From Thermoguttaceae bacterium (lineage in GTDB: Bacteria; Planctomycetota; Planctomycetia; Pirellulales; Thermoguttaceae): a stretch of 32,407 nucleotides of DNA. The position numbers and the translations under genes were made by a program. The DNA lies in contig JAQVHZ010000025.1 in assembly GCA_028695965.1 (NCBI GenBank), forward strand, positions 1 through 32,407, in the 5' to 3' direction. Shown here piece after piece: positions 8,564 through 17,683 of this stretch (within the stretch, counting starts at the first letter, position 1; every line of letters starts with the position of its first letter). A model generated the notes under the pieces. It was not told the DNA's origin. It saw only the letters and a list, made by a program, of their open reading frames with translations, and ran no database searches.

Positions 8564-9535
8564 ATGCGATCGTCGTATCTTTTGCTCCTGCTCGCCTTAG
8601 CCGTCGGCTTCACGGCGCTTGCTTTTTGGGACGCGCCCAAAACGCATGGGGACGGCGCCGCGTCCAGCGTGATGCGCGCGCAGCTCGGCGACGAGCTCGA
8701 CGAGCGGCTTGACGCGTCGGAAACCGCCGAGCCGCCGGTCCTGATCCTTGCCGAACCGGCGCAAGAGGCGCGCGAGCTCGCTGCGGAACCCCTCGTCGAC
8801 GACGCGTTCCCGCTCGCGACCGAGTCGAGCGACGCCGACGACGCGTCGGTTCTCTGCTCCTCGTGGGCGCGGTTCCCGGTCGGGTCGTGGGCGCGCCGCA
8901 GAACGACGAGCGTTACTTACGAAGAGGGCAAGCCGCTCCAGACGGTAACGGAGACGCGCATCCTCTTGAAGAGCGTCGACTGCGAGGCGAAACGCTACGA
9001 ACTGCAGTACGATTCGACGCTCAAACTCGGCGCCGTCGACTACTCGCGCAAGTCGGAGACGGTCCTCTACGATTTTTGGGACGTCCCGGTCGACGACAAT
9101 ACGACGGTCGAGACGCTCGCGCCCGCCAATTTGATCATTGGGCTGAAAGCGATCCCGTGCAAGACGCGACGGGTCGCGCGGGAGACCGATAAAACGAAAG
9201 AAACGACGACCGTCTGGTATTCGAACGTCGTCGCGCCTTATGTCTTTCAGCGTCAGGCGATTAAGGAGCAGAAGAGCGACCCGCCGCATACCACGAGGGA
9301 GCTCTTCGTCGTCCAGAAGATACCCGCGTTCCCGAAATTGAGCGTCGCGCCGACAAAGTACATTGCGAAATCGTCGTCCGTGTCGAGCTCCCGGAAATTA
9401 GCCAAGACGATCGTCTATTCGACGGAGATTCCCGGCGGCGTCTTGCGTGAAAACGCGCAGGAGACGCGGTCCGCCGCCGACCCGACCGTCTACCAGACCG
9501 ATTCCGTCCTGCTCGACTACTATATCGCGCGATAG
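8564..9535 (+). CDS. Secreted or membrane-anchored protein, function unknown
   Basis: A 323-residue protein with one N-terminal hydrophobic segment (SYLLLLLALAVGFTALAFW, residues 4-22) that acts as a signal peptide or anchor. An acidic, Ala/Glu/Asp-rich stretch follows to about residue 95, typical of an extended spacer. The remainder is mixed beta-rich sequence starting WARFPVGSWARRRTTSVTYEEG, where the alternating polar pattern suggests a periplasmic beta domain, and it ends with a Tyr-rich LDYYIAR. I do not recognise the family. It has its own strong promoter upstream and a perfect bidirectional terminator downstream, so it is a single-gene unit. It ends in TAG, which shows this codon is a working stop here. 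The ribosome-binding site is weak. Confidence 0.75.
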   Translation: MRSSYLLLLLALAVGFTALAFWDAPKTHGDGAASSVMRAQLGDELDERLDASETAEPPVLILAEPAQEARELAAEPLVDDAFPLATESSDADDASVLCSSWARFPVGSWARRRTTSVTYEEGKPLQTVTETRILLKSVDCEAKRYELQYDSTLKLGAVDYSRKSETVLYDFWDVPVDDNTTVETLAPANLIIGLKAIPCKTRRVARETDKTKETTTVWYSNVVAPYVFQRQAIKEQKSDPPHTTRELFVVQKIPAFPKLSVAPTKYIAKSSSVSSSRKLAKTIVYSTEIPGGVLRENAQETRSAADPTVYQTDSVLLDYYIAR

Positions 9536-9564
9536 CCGACAAGGTTACGATAAGGTTAGGATTC

Positions 9565-9613
9565 CCAATAAGAAACGCCGCGGCGGATGGAACGTCGCGG
9601 CGTTTCTTATTGG
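9565..9613. terminator. Bidirectional terminator between convergent genes
   Basis: An 18-bp perfect inverted repeat: CCAATAAGAAACGCCGCG (9565-9582) and its complement at 9596-9613, loop of 13 nt. The stem core is GC-rich and both outer flanks are A/T-rich, giving a U-rich 3' side in each direction. It sits between the stop codons of the converging genes ending at 9535 and 9631. Confidence 0.9.
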
Positions 9614-9630
9614 TCGATAACAGGTTGCGT

Positions 9631-11037
9631 TCAGCCGTTCCAGCGCTTGAAGAGCGCGGCGGACGCTTGACCGACGTTGTTCGCGCAAATCTTCACGAAC
9701 GAATCGCCCGCGGGCGCGCCGTATTCTAACGTCGGCGTTACGGGGCAGTTCGGATCCGGCTCGCCGTAATGCAGGGTCGGGAAGAGCTTGCCGTCTTGCA
9801 GCGCGAGCAGGCTGGCGACCGTTTCGATCGCGCCGGCGCCGGCGCCGGGGTTCCCGATCGCGCCTTTCAGCGAGGTTATCGGAATCGAACCGAGCGCGTC
9901 CCCAAAGACGTCGCGCAACGCGAGCGCTTCGGACGCGTCGAGGGTAACGTCGCCGCGCGCGTTCGCGTTCACGTGCCCAATTGCGCGCGGCATGACGCCC
10001 GCGCGCCCCAAGAGCCGCGCAACCGCGTTGCGGATCGCTTCTCGAGCGCTCTCTTTCGTGAAGGTCAGGTCGTATTTCGCTTCGGTCGGCATAGCGGATT
10101 CGGAGGGATCGACGTCCCCCGCGTGCTTGAAGACGCCGCAGCACGCGCCGCCGCAGACTTCCGCATAGATCGTCGCGCCGCGCGCTCGCGCCGTCTCTTC
10201 CGCTTCGATGACGAGCGCTCCGGCGCCTTCGCCCGGCACGTATCCGGACCGTCGCGCGTCAAACGGGCGCGTCTCGGCGTCGGTCGCGGGCTCGAGCCCG
10301 TACTTCACAATTTCGGCGGCGACTTCGTTGTTCTTAATCGCTTCGAGGAGCCGGAACTGCTGGAGCCGAGACCCCGTCGACCCGACGAGCATCGCGTCGG
10401 CGCGGCCCGACTTGACGACTTCGAGCGCCTCGCCCAACGCGGCGGAAAAAGACGCGTCGCGCAGCGTCATATCGTAAGCCGGTCCGAAGAACTCGTTGTA
10501 GATCGTGATATGGCTCGTCGACATATTCGAGAGATATTTGAGCTGCCAGAGGGGCGTCATCTTCGGCATGCCTTTTTCGCGCCAGAGCGAGGGATCGAAG
10601 ACCCGTTCGCCCGCTTCGTTTTCCGTGCAGCACGCCGCCATCGCGTCGGTCAGCTCTTGAGGGGTAGTAACGATATAGTCGGACGCAAAGGCGACTCCGA
10701 CGCGCTTCGACGGATACGAGCCGTTAAATTTCGCGTGTTCGAGCGCGCGCTGAGCGGACGCGACCCCAAGTTGGATCTCGCGCGCCATCAGCTTGATTCC
10801 TTTACGGATCATCTTCTTTTTCGTGTCGTCAAGGTCGCCGAAATCTTGGAGCGCGCCGGTGAAACTGTCGACGGGCGCGACTCGCGTCGTTGGATAATAT
10901 TCGTTTTCTGCAGTCGGTCGGGTTCCGGAGCGTCCTTCGCGGAGCCCTTGCGCCAAATCTTCCAAAGTTACGCCCAACGCGCTTATAGCGCTCATTCCGG
11001 TAACGACGACGCGTCGTTCTGAAGCTCGATTATTCAT
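9631..11037 (-). CDS. Ketoacyl-synthase-fold protein without catalytic triad
   Basis: A 468-residue protein with the thiolase-like fold of beta-ketoacyl-ACP synthase II (FabF): N-terminal RRVVVTGMSAISALG, RPFDARRSGYVPGEGAGALVIE in the middle, and VNA-type and K-x4 blocks near the end. The three catalytic residues of FabF are all replaced. The nucleophile segment TACASG is TLRDAS here (D194 at the Cys site), VNAHGTST is VNANARGD (N359) and KSMTGH is KGAIGN (N396). The structural K391 is kept. It therefore should not condense acyl chains. Chain-length factors of type II polyketide synthases are known dead partners of active synthases, but no active partner or acyl carrier gene is adjacent. It is transcribed alone towards the terminator at 9565-9613. 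Family assignment is firm; role unknown. Confidence 0.85.
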   Translation of the reverse strand: MNNRASERRVVVTGMSAISALGVTLEDLAQGLREGRSGTRPTAENEYYPTTRVAPVDSFTGALQDFGDLDDTKKKMIRKGIKLMAREIQLGVASAQRALEHAKFNGSYPSKRVGVAFASDYIVTTPQELTDAMAACCTENEAGERVFDPSLWREKGMPKMTPLWQLKYLSNMSTSHITIYNEFFGPAYDMTLRDASFSAALGEALEVVKSGRADAMLVGSTGSRLQQFRLLEAIKNNEVAAEIVKYGLEPATDAETRPFDARRSGYVPGEGAGALVIEAEETARARGATIYAEVCGGACCGVFKHAGDVDPSESAMPTEAKYDLTFTKESAREAIRNAVARLLGRAGVMPRAIGHVNANARGDVTLDASEALALRDVFGDALGSIPITSLKGAIGNPGAGAGAIETVASLLALQDGKLFPTLHYGEPDPNCPVTPTLEYGAPAGDSFVKICANNVGQASAALFKRWNG

Positions 11038-11196
11038 TGTGTTGACGTTGTCTTGCGCTCGTTAGTTCGCGACGTCGGCCGCGCGCTGGCGAGCGTTTCT
11101 GTTAATCTATCTACACGAGCGGCGCTCGCGCTCGGCGCCGCGCCGATTGTTCGTTTGCTGCAGTTCCGCGTCGGCGCCTATCTGGACCAGCGCGGT

Positions 11197-11250
11197 AAAA
11201 AAGCCCCTCCATTGTACCTAGTAATTGACGTTGCGTAAAGGGGAGAGGCT
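11197..11250 (-). terminator. Likely terminator of the DUF11 lipoprotein gene
   Basis: On the minus strand AGCCTCTCC pairs with GGAGGGGCT (one mismatch), followed directly by six T. The loop is long, about 30 nt. It lies just after the stop at 11266. A 14-bp palindrome, AAAGAGCGCTCTTT, overlaps the stop at 11254-11267. Confidence 0.5.
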
Positions 11251-11265
11251 GAGAAAGAGCGCTCT

Positions 11266-12849
11266 TTAAAGATTTGGACTGACCGCAGGATTCGCGTTTG
11301 AGGTCGGCGGCTTGACGGCGGAATTCGTCTGGTTCGGATAGGACGGTCGCGCGTTGGTCGGCGTTTCGGTCGGCGCGGAGTTGCGCAGCTGGACCCGGAG
11401 CGGCACGTTCCCGTCGAACTCTTTCTTCAAGTAGAGGTCGACCGAATAGCTCGAATTCGGCATGATGTTCTCGACGGTCCAGGTCAGTCGTTTTTGCGGG
11501 TCCGCTTGCGTGGAGATCGGGGGCGTGATGTTGATTAGTTTCGTCCCTTGCGGAATCTCGATATCGATAGTCGTCCGATAGAAGAATTCGGAGTAGTTGT
11601 TGACGACGATCTCGTAACGCAGTTCGTCCCCGGCTTTTGCGCTCGACGGCGCGATGACCTGCACTGCCAGCGGCGCGGCGGTCGTCCAGGTGTAGTGGAT
11701 CGTCCTGCTGTCGACGACCGCTTCCGGATACGCTTCCGTGCCGGGCCGGTAGATCGAGACTTTCACCTTGGTCGTGCCCGACTTGCTCGAGCCCTGACCG
11801 ATCAGGACGCGCGACTTGCCTTGCCCGTCGGTCGGCATGAGCGCGGAACGGATCAGCTTGCCGTCTCCGACGTCGAACCCGCCTTCTCCGGAGATCACCT
11901 CATATTTGACGGGCCAATCGACTCTCGGCTCGGCGTTGGACCGACGAATGACGCTCGTTTCGAGCTGGCCCGCGCGGTCGACGGGTCCGACTGCCGATTC
12001 CGGATAGAGGAACGCCGCGTCGACCCAATGGATCTGAGCGCTTGCGCGGCGGTTGTTCCAGTTCTGGATATTCTCGCCGGTAACGGAGACGGAGCTCGTC
12101 CCTTCTTCGTAGGACGTTACCGCCATCCACGACTGACCGCGCAAGATCGTGATATCGTCGACGATCGAATCGGTTCCGCGCGTTATCTTATAGAGCTGTC
12201 CGGACGTCTCCGTCTCTTGCGAGCGGCCTTCCACTTTGCGCGACGTGTCGCTCCAAGGGCGTTGCAGGCACGCCGCCCCGTTGTTCGGGTTCGTCGACAT
12301 GAATTGACCGACCCCGGACATATTCCAAGAGAGCCGTTCCCCGACGCGCAGGTACTGAGAATCTTCTCCGACGTAGCTCGCGACTAAGACGATATCGGAC
12401 CCTACCGGCGCGGAAATGACGCTCGGCTCCATGACGACGATCGGACCGCGGCCCGGGAGACGGCGCGGAAAGAGCACGCCCCCGTTAGGACGCTGCGCCG
12501 CCCAGACGTATTTCTTTAAGTCGACGTCATGCTCTTTTGCGTAGCGCAGCTCCGATTCCGTCGGCTCCCAGACGCTCTTGCGCTCGGACGCGGACGTCGC
12601 GCGCATGATCGCTTCTTCCTCGTTGCGCGTGGAGAGCCGCTCGACTTCGTCGTCTTTGGAGGCGAAGATTCCGCCCGGCTTCGTGAGGCAGCATTCTTGG
12701 TTCTTCAGCGTGTCGCACCCGGCGTTCAGGGCGCAAAGCGCGCATAACATACACGCGGTCAAGGCGGCAAAAACGCAAGAGCGCTTGCGCGCGGCGGATT
12801 TCTGGTCGCGAACGTCCGCGCTTTGAAAATCGTAGTCGTGGGTCTGCAT
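11266..12849 (-). CDS. DUF11-type repeat-domain lipoprotein, planctomycete style
   Basis: A 527-residue predicted exported protein. Residues 22-44 hold two Arg/Lys and a hydrophobic core ending LNAGC, so C45 is a likely lipidation site, although the residue three before Cys is Asn, which is unusual. The central part is beta-rich (PSVISAPVGSDIVLVASYVG, VSVTGENIQNWNN). A C-terminal segment, PLAVQVIAPSSAKAGDELRY then IVVNNYSEFFYRTTIDIEIPQG and ending MPNSSYSVDLYLK, matches the conserved repeat domain (DUF11) common in planctomycete surface proteins. The tail is Pro/Asn/Thr-rich. It probably sits on the periplasmic face as a structural or adhesion-type protein; ligand unknown. No Shine-Dalgarno sequence is visible, but TATAAT lies about 60 bp upstream. 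Confidence 0.8.
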   Translation of the reverse strand: MQTHDYDFQSADVRDQKSAARKRSCVFAALTACMLCALCALNAGCDTLKNQECCLTKPGGIFASKDDEVERLSTRNEEEAIMRATSASERKSVWEPTESELRYAKEHDVDLKKYVWAAQRPNGGVLFPRRLPGRGPIVVMEPSVISAPVGSDIVLVASYVGEDSQYLRVGERLSWNMSGVGQFMSTNPNNGAACLQRPWSDTSRKVEGRSQETETSGQLYKITRGTDSIVDDITILRGQSWMAVTSYEEGTSSVSVTGENIQNWNNRRASAQIHWVDAAFLYPESAVGPVDRAGQLETSVIRRSNAEPRVDWPVKYEVISGEGGFDVGDGKLIRSALMPTDGQGKSRVLIGQGSSKSGTTKVKVSIYRPGTEAYPEAVVDSRTIHYTWTTAAPLAVQVIAPSSAKAGDELRYEIVVNNYSEFFYRTTIDIEIPQGTKLINITPPISTQADPQKRLTWTVENIMPNSSYSVDLYLKKEFDGNVPLRVQLRNSAPTETPTNARPSYPNQTNSAVKPPTSNANPAVSPNL

Positions 12850-12909
12850 AGCGTCTATACTTTTCTGTCTGAGGGTTAAACACGTCCGATTAATCGGTCG
12901 ACGCCGTTT

Positions 12910-12915
12910 ATTATA
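12910..12915 (-). promoter_or_regulatory. -10 box of the DUF11 lipoprotein gene
   Basis: A perfect TATAAT on the minus strand, 61 bp before the lipoprotein ATG; the -35 (TTACGT-like) is poor. The 350-bp divergent region 12850-13199 otherwise holds an A/T-rich patch at 12955-13015 and no gene; rimO on the other strand must start from its right half, where TATACT near 13100 is a weak candidate. Confidence 0.45.
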
Positions 12916-13199
12916 CCTGTTTCTTCTAAAGCACGTAACTTTTTGACGCTTTATTTGAAAAAAGTCTCAAGAATTTTATTGAAAAATATGGCACAACCGA
13001 TACAGCGTATAAATAACGAGCGCGAACGAACGAGGTCGGCGCGGCTCGCGCTCGGAAATTTCGGAGGTTCGCGCCCCTTTTATTTTCTGCGTTTGAACTT
13101 ATACTGAACTCTGCGCCGCGCAGGCGCGCTCGGAACGTCTGTCGAGAAGGGCGGTTCCGCTTCGAAAAAACCTAACCTAGTCCGCTTCGAAAGAGTGCC

Positions 13200-14798
13200 A
13201 TGTCGAATTTATCCTCTGCGTCCTACGGGCCGGCGCCCCTTGCCGACGTCTTGTTTTCGGTCGCGTCCCTTGGTTGTCCGAAAAATCTGGTCGATTCGGA
13301 AACGCTGGTCGGGCGGCTCGTCGCGCTCGGCGCCGAGTTGGCGACAGACGCGGCTGAGGTCGACCTGTTCCTGCTGAATACGTGCGGGTTCCTCCGTTCG
13401 GCGCGCGCGGAAGCGGAAGAGTACGTCGCGCAGGCGCTCGAACAAAAAGCGGCGGGGATGATCGGACGCCTGATCGTCGCCGGATGCGCGGTCGTGTCGG
13501 ACGGCAAAGAACTGGCGGAAAAATATCCGGGCGTCGACGCGTGGATCAGCCCGTACGACGAGCCGAAGATCGGCGAAATCGTCGTCGCGCTCTTCCAAGA
13601 AGACGACTACAAAATGGAGGAAACGGACGACGCGCTCGACGTCCCGTGCCCCGCCGAAGCCGCCGCCGCGACATTCTACCATACGCCCGCGCACAGCTTG
13701 ACGCTCGACGACTCGCAGCGCCTGCTCCTGACCGAGCCGCACGTCGCCTACTTGAAGATCGCCGACGGGTGCGACCGGTTCTGCTCCTACTGCACGATCC
13801 CGAATATTCGCGGCAGGTTCGTCAGCAAGCCGTTTGAGACGGTCCTCGACGAAGCGGCGCGACTCGCCGATTCCGGCGTCCGCGAACTCGTCTTGATCGC
13901 GCAGGAAACGACCTTCTGGGGCTCCGACCTCTACGGCCAGCCGGACCTGAAACGCCTGCTCGCCGCCCTGAAAGAGAAGAACCAATTCGACTGGATCCGC
14001 GTCCTGTACTCCTACCCGCTCTTCTGGGATTCCGAGCTGACGGCGCTCTTCAAGATGGAAGCGCCGGGACAGACCTCGATCCTGCCCTATGTCGACCTGC
14101 CCCTGCAGCACTGCAACTCCGACCTGCTCAAGAAGATGAACCGGAAGGTCGACAAGGCGCAAATTGAGGACCTGATCGCGCAACTCCGCGCCGAGATCCC
14201 GGACCTCGTCTTGCGTACCTCCTTGATCGTCGGGTTCCCCGGCGAAACGGACGCCATGTACCAGGAACTGGCCGACTTTGTCGAAAAACACCGATTCGAA
14301 CGCGCCGGCGTCTTCGAGTTCTCGCCCGAGCCCGGCGCGCCCGCCGCGACGATGGACGACCAAGTCCCCGACGAAATCAAGCGCCGCCGGTACGACCGGC
14401 TCTACGCCAAGCAGGAACGGATCTCGCGTCAGTACGCGCGCGGCTTCATCGGCAAGACGGTCGACGTCATGCTCGACACGCGCGCCGTGAGCGAAGGGGG
14501 CGCCGTCATGCGCAACGTGTGCATCGGCAGAACCGTCGCCGACGCCCCGGACGTCGACCCCGTCGTCTACGTTACCGGACGCGACCTCGACCTCGGCGTC
14601 CCGACCCCCTGCGAAATTGTCGACGCGCAAGGGCTCGACCTCATCGCCGTCCCCGTCGACCCGGACAAGCTCTTCGTCTCCAAAGAAGAACGCCGCAGCG
14701 CCGCTATGCGCGCCGAATCCGAAGCGCTTGGCGAACAAGAGGTTAAGCGACAGAAAAACGGCAAGAACAAAGGGCAAAAAGGCGGGAAGAACCGATAA
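13200..14798 (+). CDS. rimO: Ribosomal protein S12 methylthiotransferase RimO
   Basis: A 532-residue radical-SAM methylthiotransferase. It adds a methylthio group to a conserved aspartate of ribosomal protein S12 using two 4Fe-4S clusters and S-adenosylmethionine. The N-terminal UPF0004 domain carries its three cluster cysteines at C26 (SLGCPKNLVDSE), C62 (LLNTCGFL) and C96 (VAGCAV). The radical SAM motif is C191-x3-C195-x2-C198 in DGCDRFCSYCTIPNIRG. RTSLIVGFPGET and FEFSPEPGAPAATM are characteristic of RimO rather than MiaB. A TRAM domain follows at about 425-500. The protein is some 90 residues longer than usual: a 14-residue N-terminal extension, an acidic insert at about 133-175 and a Lys-rich tail after residue 505. 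It is followed by a strong terminator, so it is transcribed alone. Confidence 0.95.
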   Translation: MSNLSSASYGPAPLADVLFSVASLGCPKNLVDSETLVGRLVALGAELATDAAEVDLFLLNTCGFLRSARAEAEEYVAQALEQKAAGMIGRLIVAGCAVVSDGKELAEKYPGVDAWISPYDEPKIGEIVVALFQEDDYKMEETDDALDVPCPAEAAAATFYHTPAHSLTLDDSQRLLLTEPHVAYLKIADGCDRFCSYCTIPNIRGRFVSKPFETVLDEAARLADSGVRELVLIAQETTFWGSDLYGQPDLKRLLAALKEKNQFDWIRVLYSYPLFWDSELTALFKMEAPGQTSILPYVDLPLQHCNSDLLKKMNRKVDKAQIEDLIAQLRAEIPDLVLRTSLIVGFPGETDAMYQELADFVEKHRFERAGVFEFSPEPGAPAATMDDQVPDEIKRRRYDRLYAKQERISRQYARGFIGKTVDVMLDTRAVSEGGAVMRNVCIGRTVADAPDVDPVVYVTGRDLDLGVPTPCEIVDAQGLDLIAVPVDPDKLFVSKEERRSAAMRAESEALGEQEVKRQKNGKNKGQKGGKNR

Positions 14799-14814
14799 GG
14801 TCCAGAACAAGAAA

Positions 14815-14851
14815 CGCGGCGGAACTCAGCACGGTTCCGCCGCGCGTTTTT
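14815..14851 (+). terminator. Rho-independent terminator of rimO
   Basis: An 11-bp perfect stem, CGCGGCGGAAC (14815-14825) with GTTCCGCCGCG (14834-14844), an 8-nt loop, then CG and five T. It starts 17 bp after the rimO stop. Confidence 0.92.
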
Positions 14852-15631
14852 ATCACGGGCTATTTGCGAAGGGCGTCGATTCCTGGCTCGGACCGTCTTA
14901 AGGCGCAATTTCTTTCTGCGGCGCTTTTCTGAAAAATTGACGTCCGCATAGGGCGTCTGACGCCATTTTCTAAACGATCTCTTGCGATACGACGAATAGA
15001 TAACGCTTGAAATAGCTTAGGTTAGATTCGTCGTTGCGAGTCTGTTCGTTATCGCAGACGCCGCGGCGTTATTCCGGGAACTGAACAAACGCAGAGCTGT
15101 TTCCTGCGAAATTTTAAGAAGTTTGTCAAAAAAATGTTGAAACTGCGATCGGTTCTGATTAGAATAGAAGTTGATTTGAGCGTTTCTGGGAAGTTGTTTT
15201 TGCTGAGCAAAACGTTTCGAATACGAACGGGGAATAGCGTTGACGTCGGGAAATTTCAAGGGAATTTTGGCGGCGCTGCTGGAAAGAACCGCTGCAAAAT
15301 ATCTCGCATAGCTGAAAGCGAGGGAACGTTGCAGACGTCGGGGCGTCGAAAGACGACGGAGCGGGCTTTTTCTGGCTGGCATAGGCGACTGCGCGCTCGC
15401 TGGCGGCGGATTGGTCAGTCTGCTTGGCGTCGACGCCGAGATTGGTTCGTACGCTTCAAGGCATGGCGTCAGGATTCATGCGGAGAATCAGCCGCCGCGC
15501 GCCGCGTTGTTTTCCGGGGATTATTTTTGCCGAGAAAGGGAGTCGGCTCTTGAGAGGGACCATTCAAGAGCCCAGGCGTAGAAGTCGACAGACGGGGTTT
15601 CAACGGCGCTTACGCAGATAGGGGACAGAGA
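14852..15631. other. Gene-poor stretch marking the start of the accessory island
   Basis: About 780 bp with no recognisable gene. The longest plus-strand frame (15134-15553) gives an Arg/Trp/Ser-rich product with no family features, and overlapping frames on both strands look equally meaningless. Base composition becomes more mixed here than in the rimO region. It may be decayed coding sequence, but I see no motif that identifies what it was. Confidence 0.5.
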
Positions 15632-16872
15632 ATGAGCCGATATGTTGAATCAGAAACAGTTGAGCTAAAAGCCGAGTATACGGACGACTTTATTCGCGAC
15701 GTCGTTTCTTTTTTAAACGCCGAAGGGGGCGTCGTATATTTCGGCGTCCGAGAGGACGGAACAGTCGTCGGAGTTGAGAATGCAGACGATCTCGCAGAAA
15801 GCGTTTCCGTTTCCATTGCCAAGCAAATTAGACCGAATCCTCGAAAAGAAACGGCGATTGATATCCTTCACGAAGAGAACCTTTCGATTATCGCCGTTAC
15901 GGTAAAGAAGGGAAGTCGGCCTCGTTACTGCGTCAAAATAGACGGTTTTTCTTCCAAAGGCAGCCTTGTTCGCGCTGGAACGTCGCATAAGGAACTGTCG
16001 CCGGAGGAGATACTAGCCCGATATCGAGCTTATTTCTTCGACGACGACTATGAAGACGCGATGCTGCAAGCGCCGTCAAAGTCGGCGGACCTATCCTTTG
16101 AGACGCTGAAGAGTATGCTGACAGATCGCGGTTTTGAAATCGACGAAAAGACGTTTGAGACGTCCTTTCATCTCAGGAGCGCCGACGGCGCGTACAATCA
16201 GCTCGCAGAGCTTTTGGCGGATCGGCAAGAGCTGTCGTTGACCTTCGACAAAATTCGTTATAGCAATCGTAAAACAAGCGATTATGGCGGCGAAGGGTTG
16301 GCGCGCGGTACCAAAAGACGAAAGAAAGACTGGACTCCGAAAAAGTCTATTTTCCCAGCAACGCTGACGATTCGAGCGCCGACGGGCTTCTGTTGTACGA
16401 TATGCGCTGCGTCAACGAGGCGCTTGCCAATATGTTAATTCATAACGATTGGACGGTTGCAGAACCAAAGGTCGACCTTTATATGCCTCGCCTTGTTCTC
16501 ACGTCGTATGGCGGGCTGCCGCGAGGAATGACGAAACGGGAATTTTACTGCGGAGTCAGCAGACCCCGAAATCCCGGATTGGCGATGGTCTTTTCGTGCC
16601 TTGGATTAACCGGGCAAAGGGGGCGCGGCGTGCCGACGATCGTCAGGAAATACGGGAAAAAGGCTTTTAAGATCCACGAGGACCATATTGACGTTATAAT
16701 CCCTGTGAATCCTGAATTTTGGAATCGACCGACACTGCGGGAGATATTTATTGGGGAATTAGAGACGGAGATAATGGTATGGATATTTATGCTAGCGCCG
16801 ATGGCTCTGATAGTGTTGGTAGGGGCAGTGTTGTTGTTGCTGCTTGAGATACTCCTTAAGACGCTCTTCTGA
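15632..16872 (+). pseudogene. Frameshifted AlbA_2 / Schlafen-type ATP-binding protein gene
   Basis: The first frame (15632-about 16300) encodes an AlbA_2 domain: ESETVELKAEY, then FLNAEGGVVYFGVREDGTVVGVEN and LVRAGTSHKELSPEEI. These are typical of the family formerly called RecG-like or Schlafen AlbA_2 transcriptional regulators, also found in defence islands. After about 16300 sense passes to another frame. That frame is open from 16273 and reads RYQKTKERLDSEKVYFPSN, then LYDMRCVNEALANMLIHNDW, the conserved HATPase_c_4 entry, and continues to 16872. One base must have been lost or gained between about 16270 and 16320. The last 30 residues form an unexpected hydrophobic helix (WIFMLAPMALIVLVGAVLLL) not usual for the family, perhaps a second lesion. 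GGGGA before the ATG supports the start. Intact members bind nucleic acid and nucleotide; this copy is probably inactive. Confidence 0.8.
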
Positions 16873-17050
16873 AAATGTTCCGACGAGGCTTCGAGACGCG
16901 AGAGCGTGAAAGGAAAGAACAATTGTGATCAATTCCGACGTCTAACGGTCGGTCGGACAGCGTAAGATCGCGCTCTGGTTCAGCGCCGGACGCCATTGAC
17001 TCCGCTCAGGAGAGAGACGATTTTGAGAATTACAGCGCAGGATTGAGAGA

Positions 17051-17596
17051 ATGAACAGAAGACAAACTCGTTGGACGTCAGCGTTGACAATATGCGCCGC
17101 GCTGGCGCTGGTTTTAACGGCGCGCGCCGAGAACTGGACGGCTCGAGCCGCAAAAGGATTGGGCTCTGAAAACGGCTGTCGCATTCAAGCCAACGGACAA
17201 GCTGTCGCCCTGAGCGCCGACAAGCAGTCCCTACTTTTCGGACTCGCGTCCGAAAAAGACGCGCCGAAAGAAAAAGACGCGCTGAGCTGGGAGACGAAGC
17301 TCTTCATTGTGGGAACGATTTACCTTCTCGTCTCTTCTCCTCTTAAAAGAGTTCTCCTTACGATTAACGAGCGAAAATATAGTATGGTTGGTCGAAAGGA
17401 GTCGGACTGTTTGTTTTTTATAGCTGTGTTTGGTCGTTTGCTTGCGCCGCTATTTTGGTTTGTCTCTGCGATTATTTTTTTCTTGCGATGCTCTTGGAGC
17501 TTCCGAACCAATAATCGTCGGGGACGCCCTGCGCGACGCCGAGGCGGGTTCGTTTGCTTCAGTGAACGCAAGAACGCAAACGACGCTCTCCTTTGA
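17051..17596 (+). CDS. Putative exported membrane protein, probably frameshifted
   Basis: A 181-residue frame with a good signal peptide (MNRRQTRW, then SALTICAALALVLTARA) and two later hydrophobic segments (KLFIVGTIYLLVSSPLK, residues about 84-100, and LAPLFWFVSAIIFFLRC). After the second one the sequence becomes Arg-rich and implausible. In the +1 frame, starting at a T7 run (17475-17481), host-like codons continue as DALGASEPIIVGDALRDAEAG and LSFERQNDKRNQFKLVYGND to about 17680. The simplest reading is a one-base slip in the T-run of a longer gene with two or more membrane spans and a soluble C-terminus. The family is not recognised. A variable-expression switch at the homopolymer is possible but unsupported. 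Confidence 0.4.
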   Translation: MNRRQTRWTSALTICAALALVLTARAENWTARAAKGLGSENGCRIQANGQAVALSADKQSLLFGLASEKDAPKEKDALSWETKLFIVGTIYLLVSSPLKRVLLTINERKYSMVGRKESDCLFFIAVFGRLLAPLFWFVSAIIFFLRCSWSFRTNNRRGRPARRRGGFVCFSERKNANDALL

Positions 17597-17683
17597 AAGA
17601 CAAAACGACAAGCGGAACCAGTTTAAACTCGTCTATGGAAACGACCCTGAAGAAGCGGTTCGGAAAGTCGGAGAAAGCGGGCG

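Noticed and set aside
9769-11022. 417-codon plus-strand frame opposite the ketoacyl-synthase-fold gene
   Set aside because: Arg/Glu-rich shadow without motifs; the minus-strand protein is clearly the real one.
11053-11238. 61-codon plus-strand frame between two minus-strand genes
   Set aside because: It crosses the likely terminator of the DUF11 lipoprotein gene and has no supporting signals.
13209-14810. 533-codon minus-strand frame opposite rimO
   Set aside because: Unbroken only because of the GC-rich codon pattern of rimO, which has all its catalytic motifs on the plus strand.
15134-15553. 139-codon frame in the stretch before the AlbA_2 gene
   Set aside because: Arg/Trp-rich, no ribosome-binding site, competing frames of equal quality; no family features.
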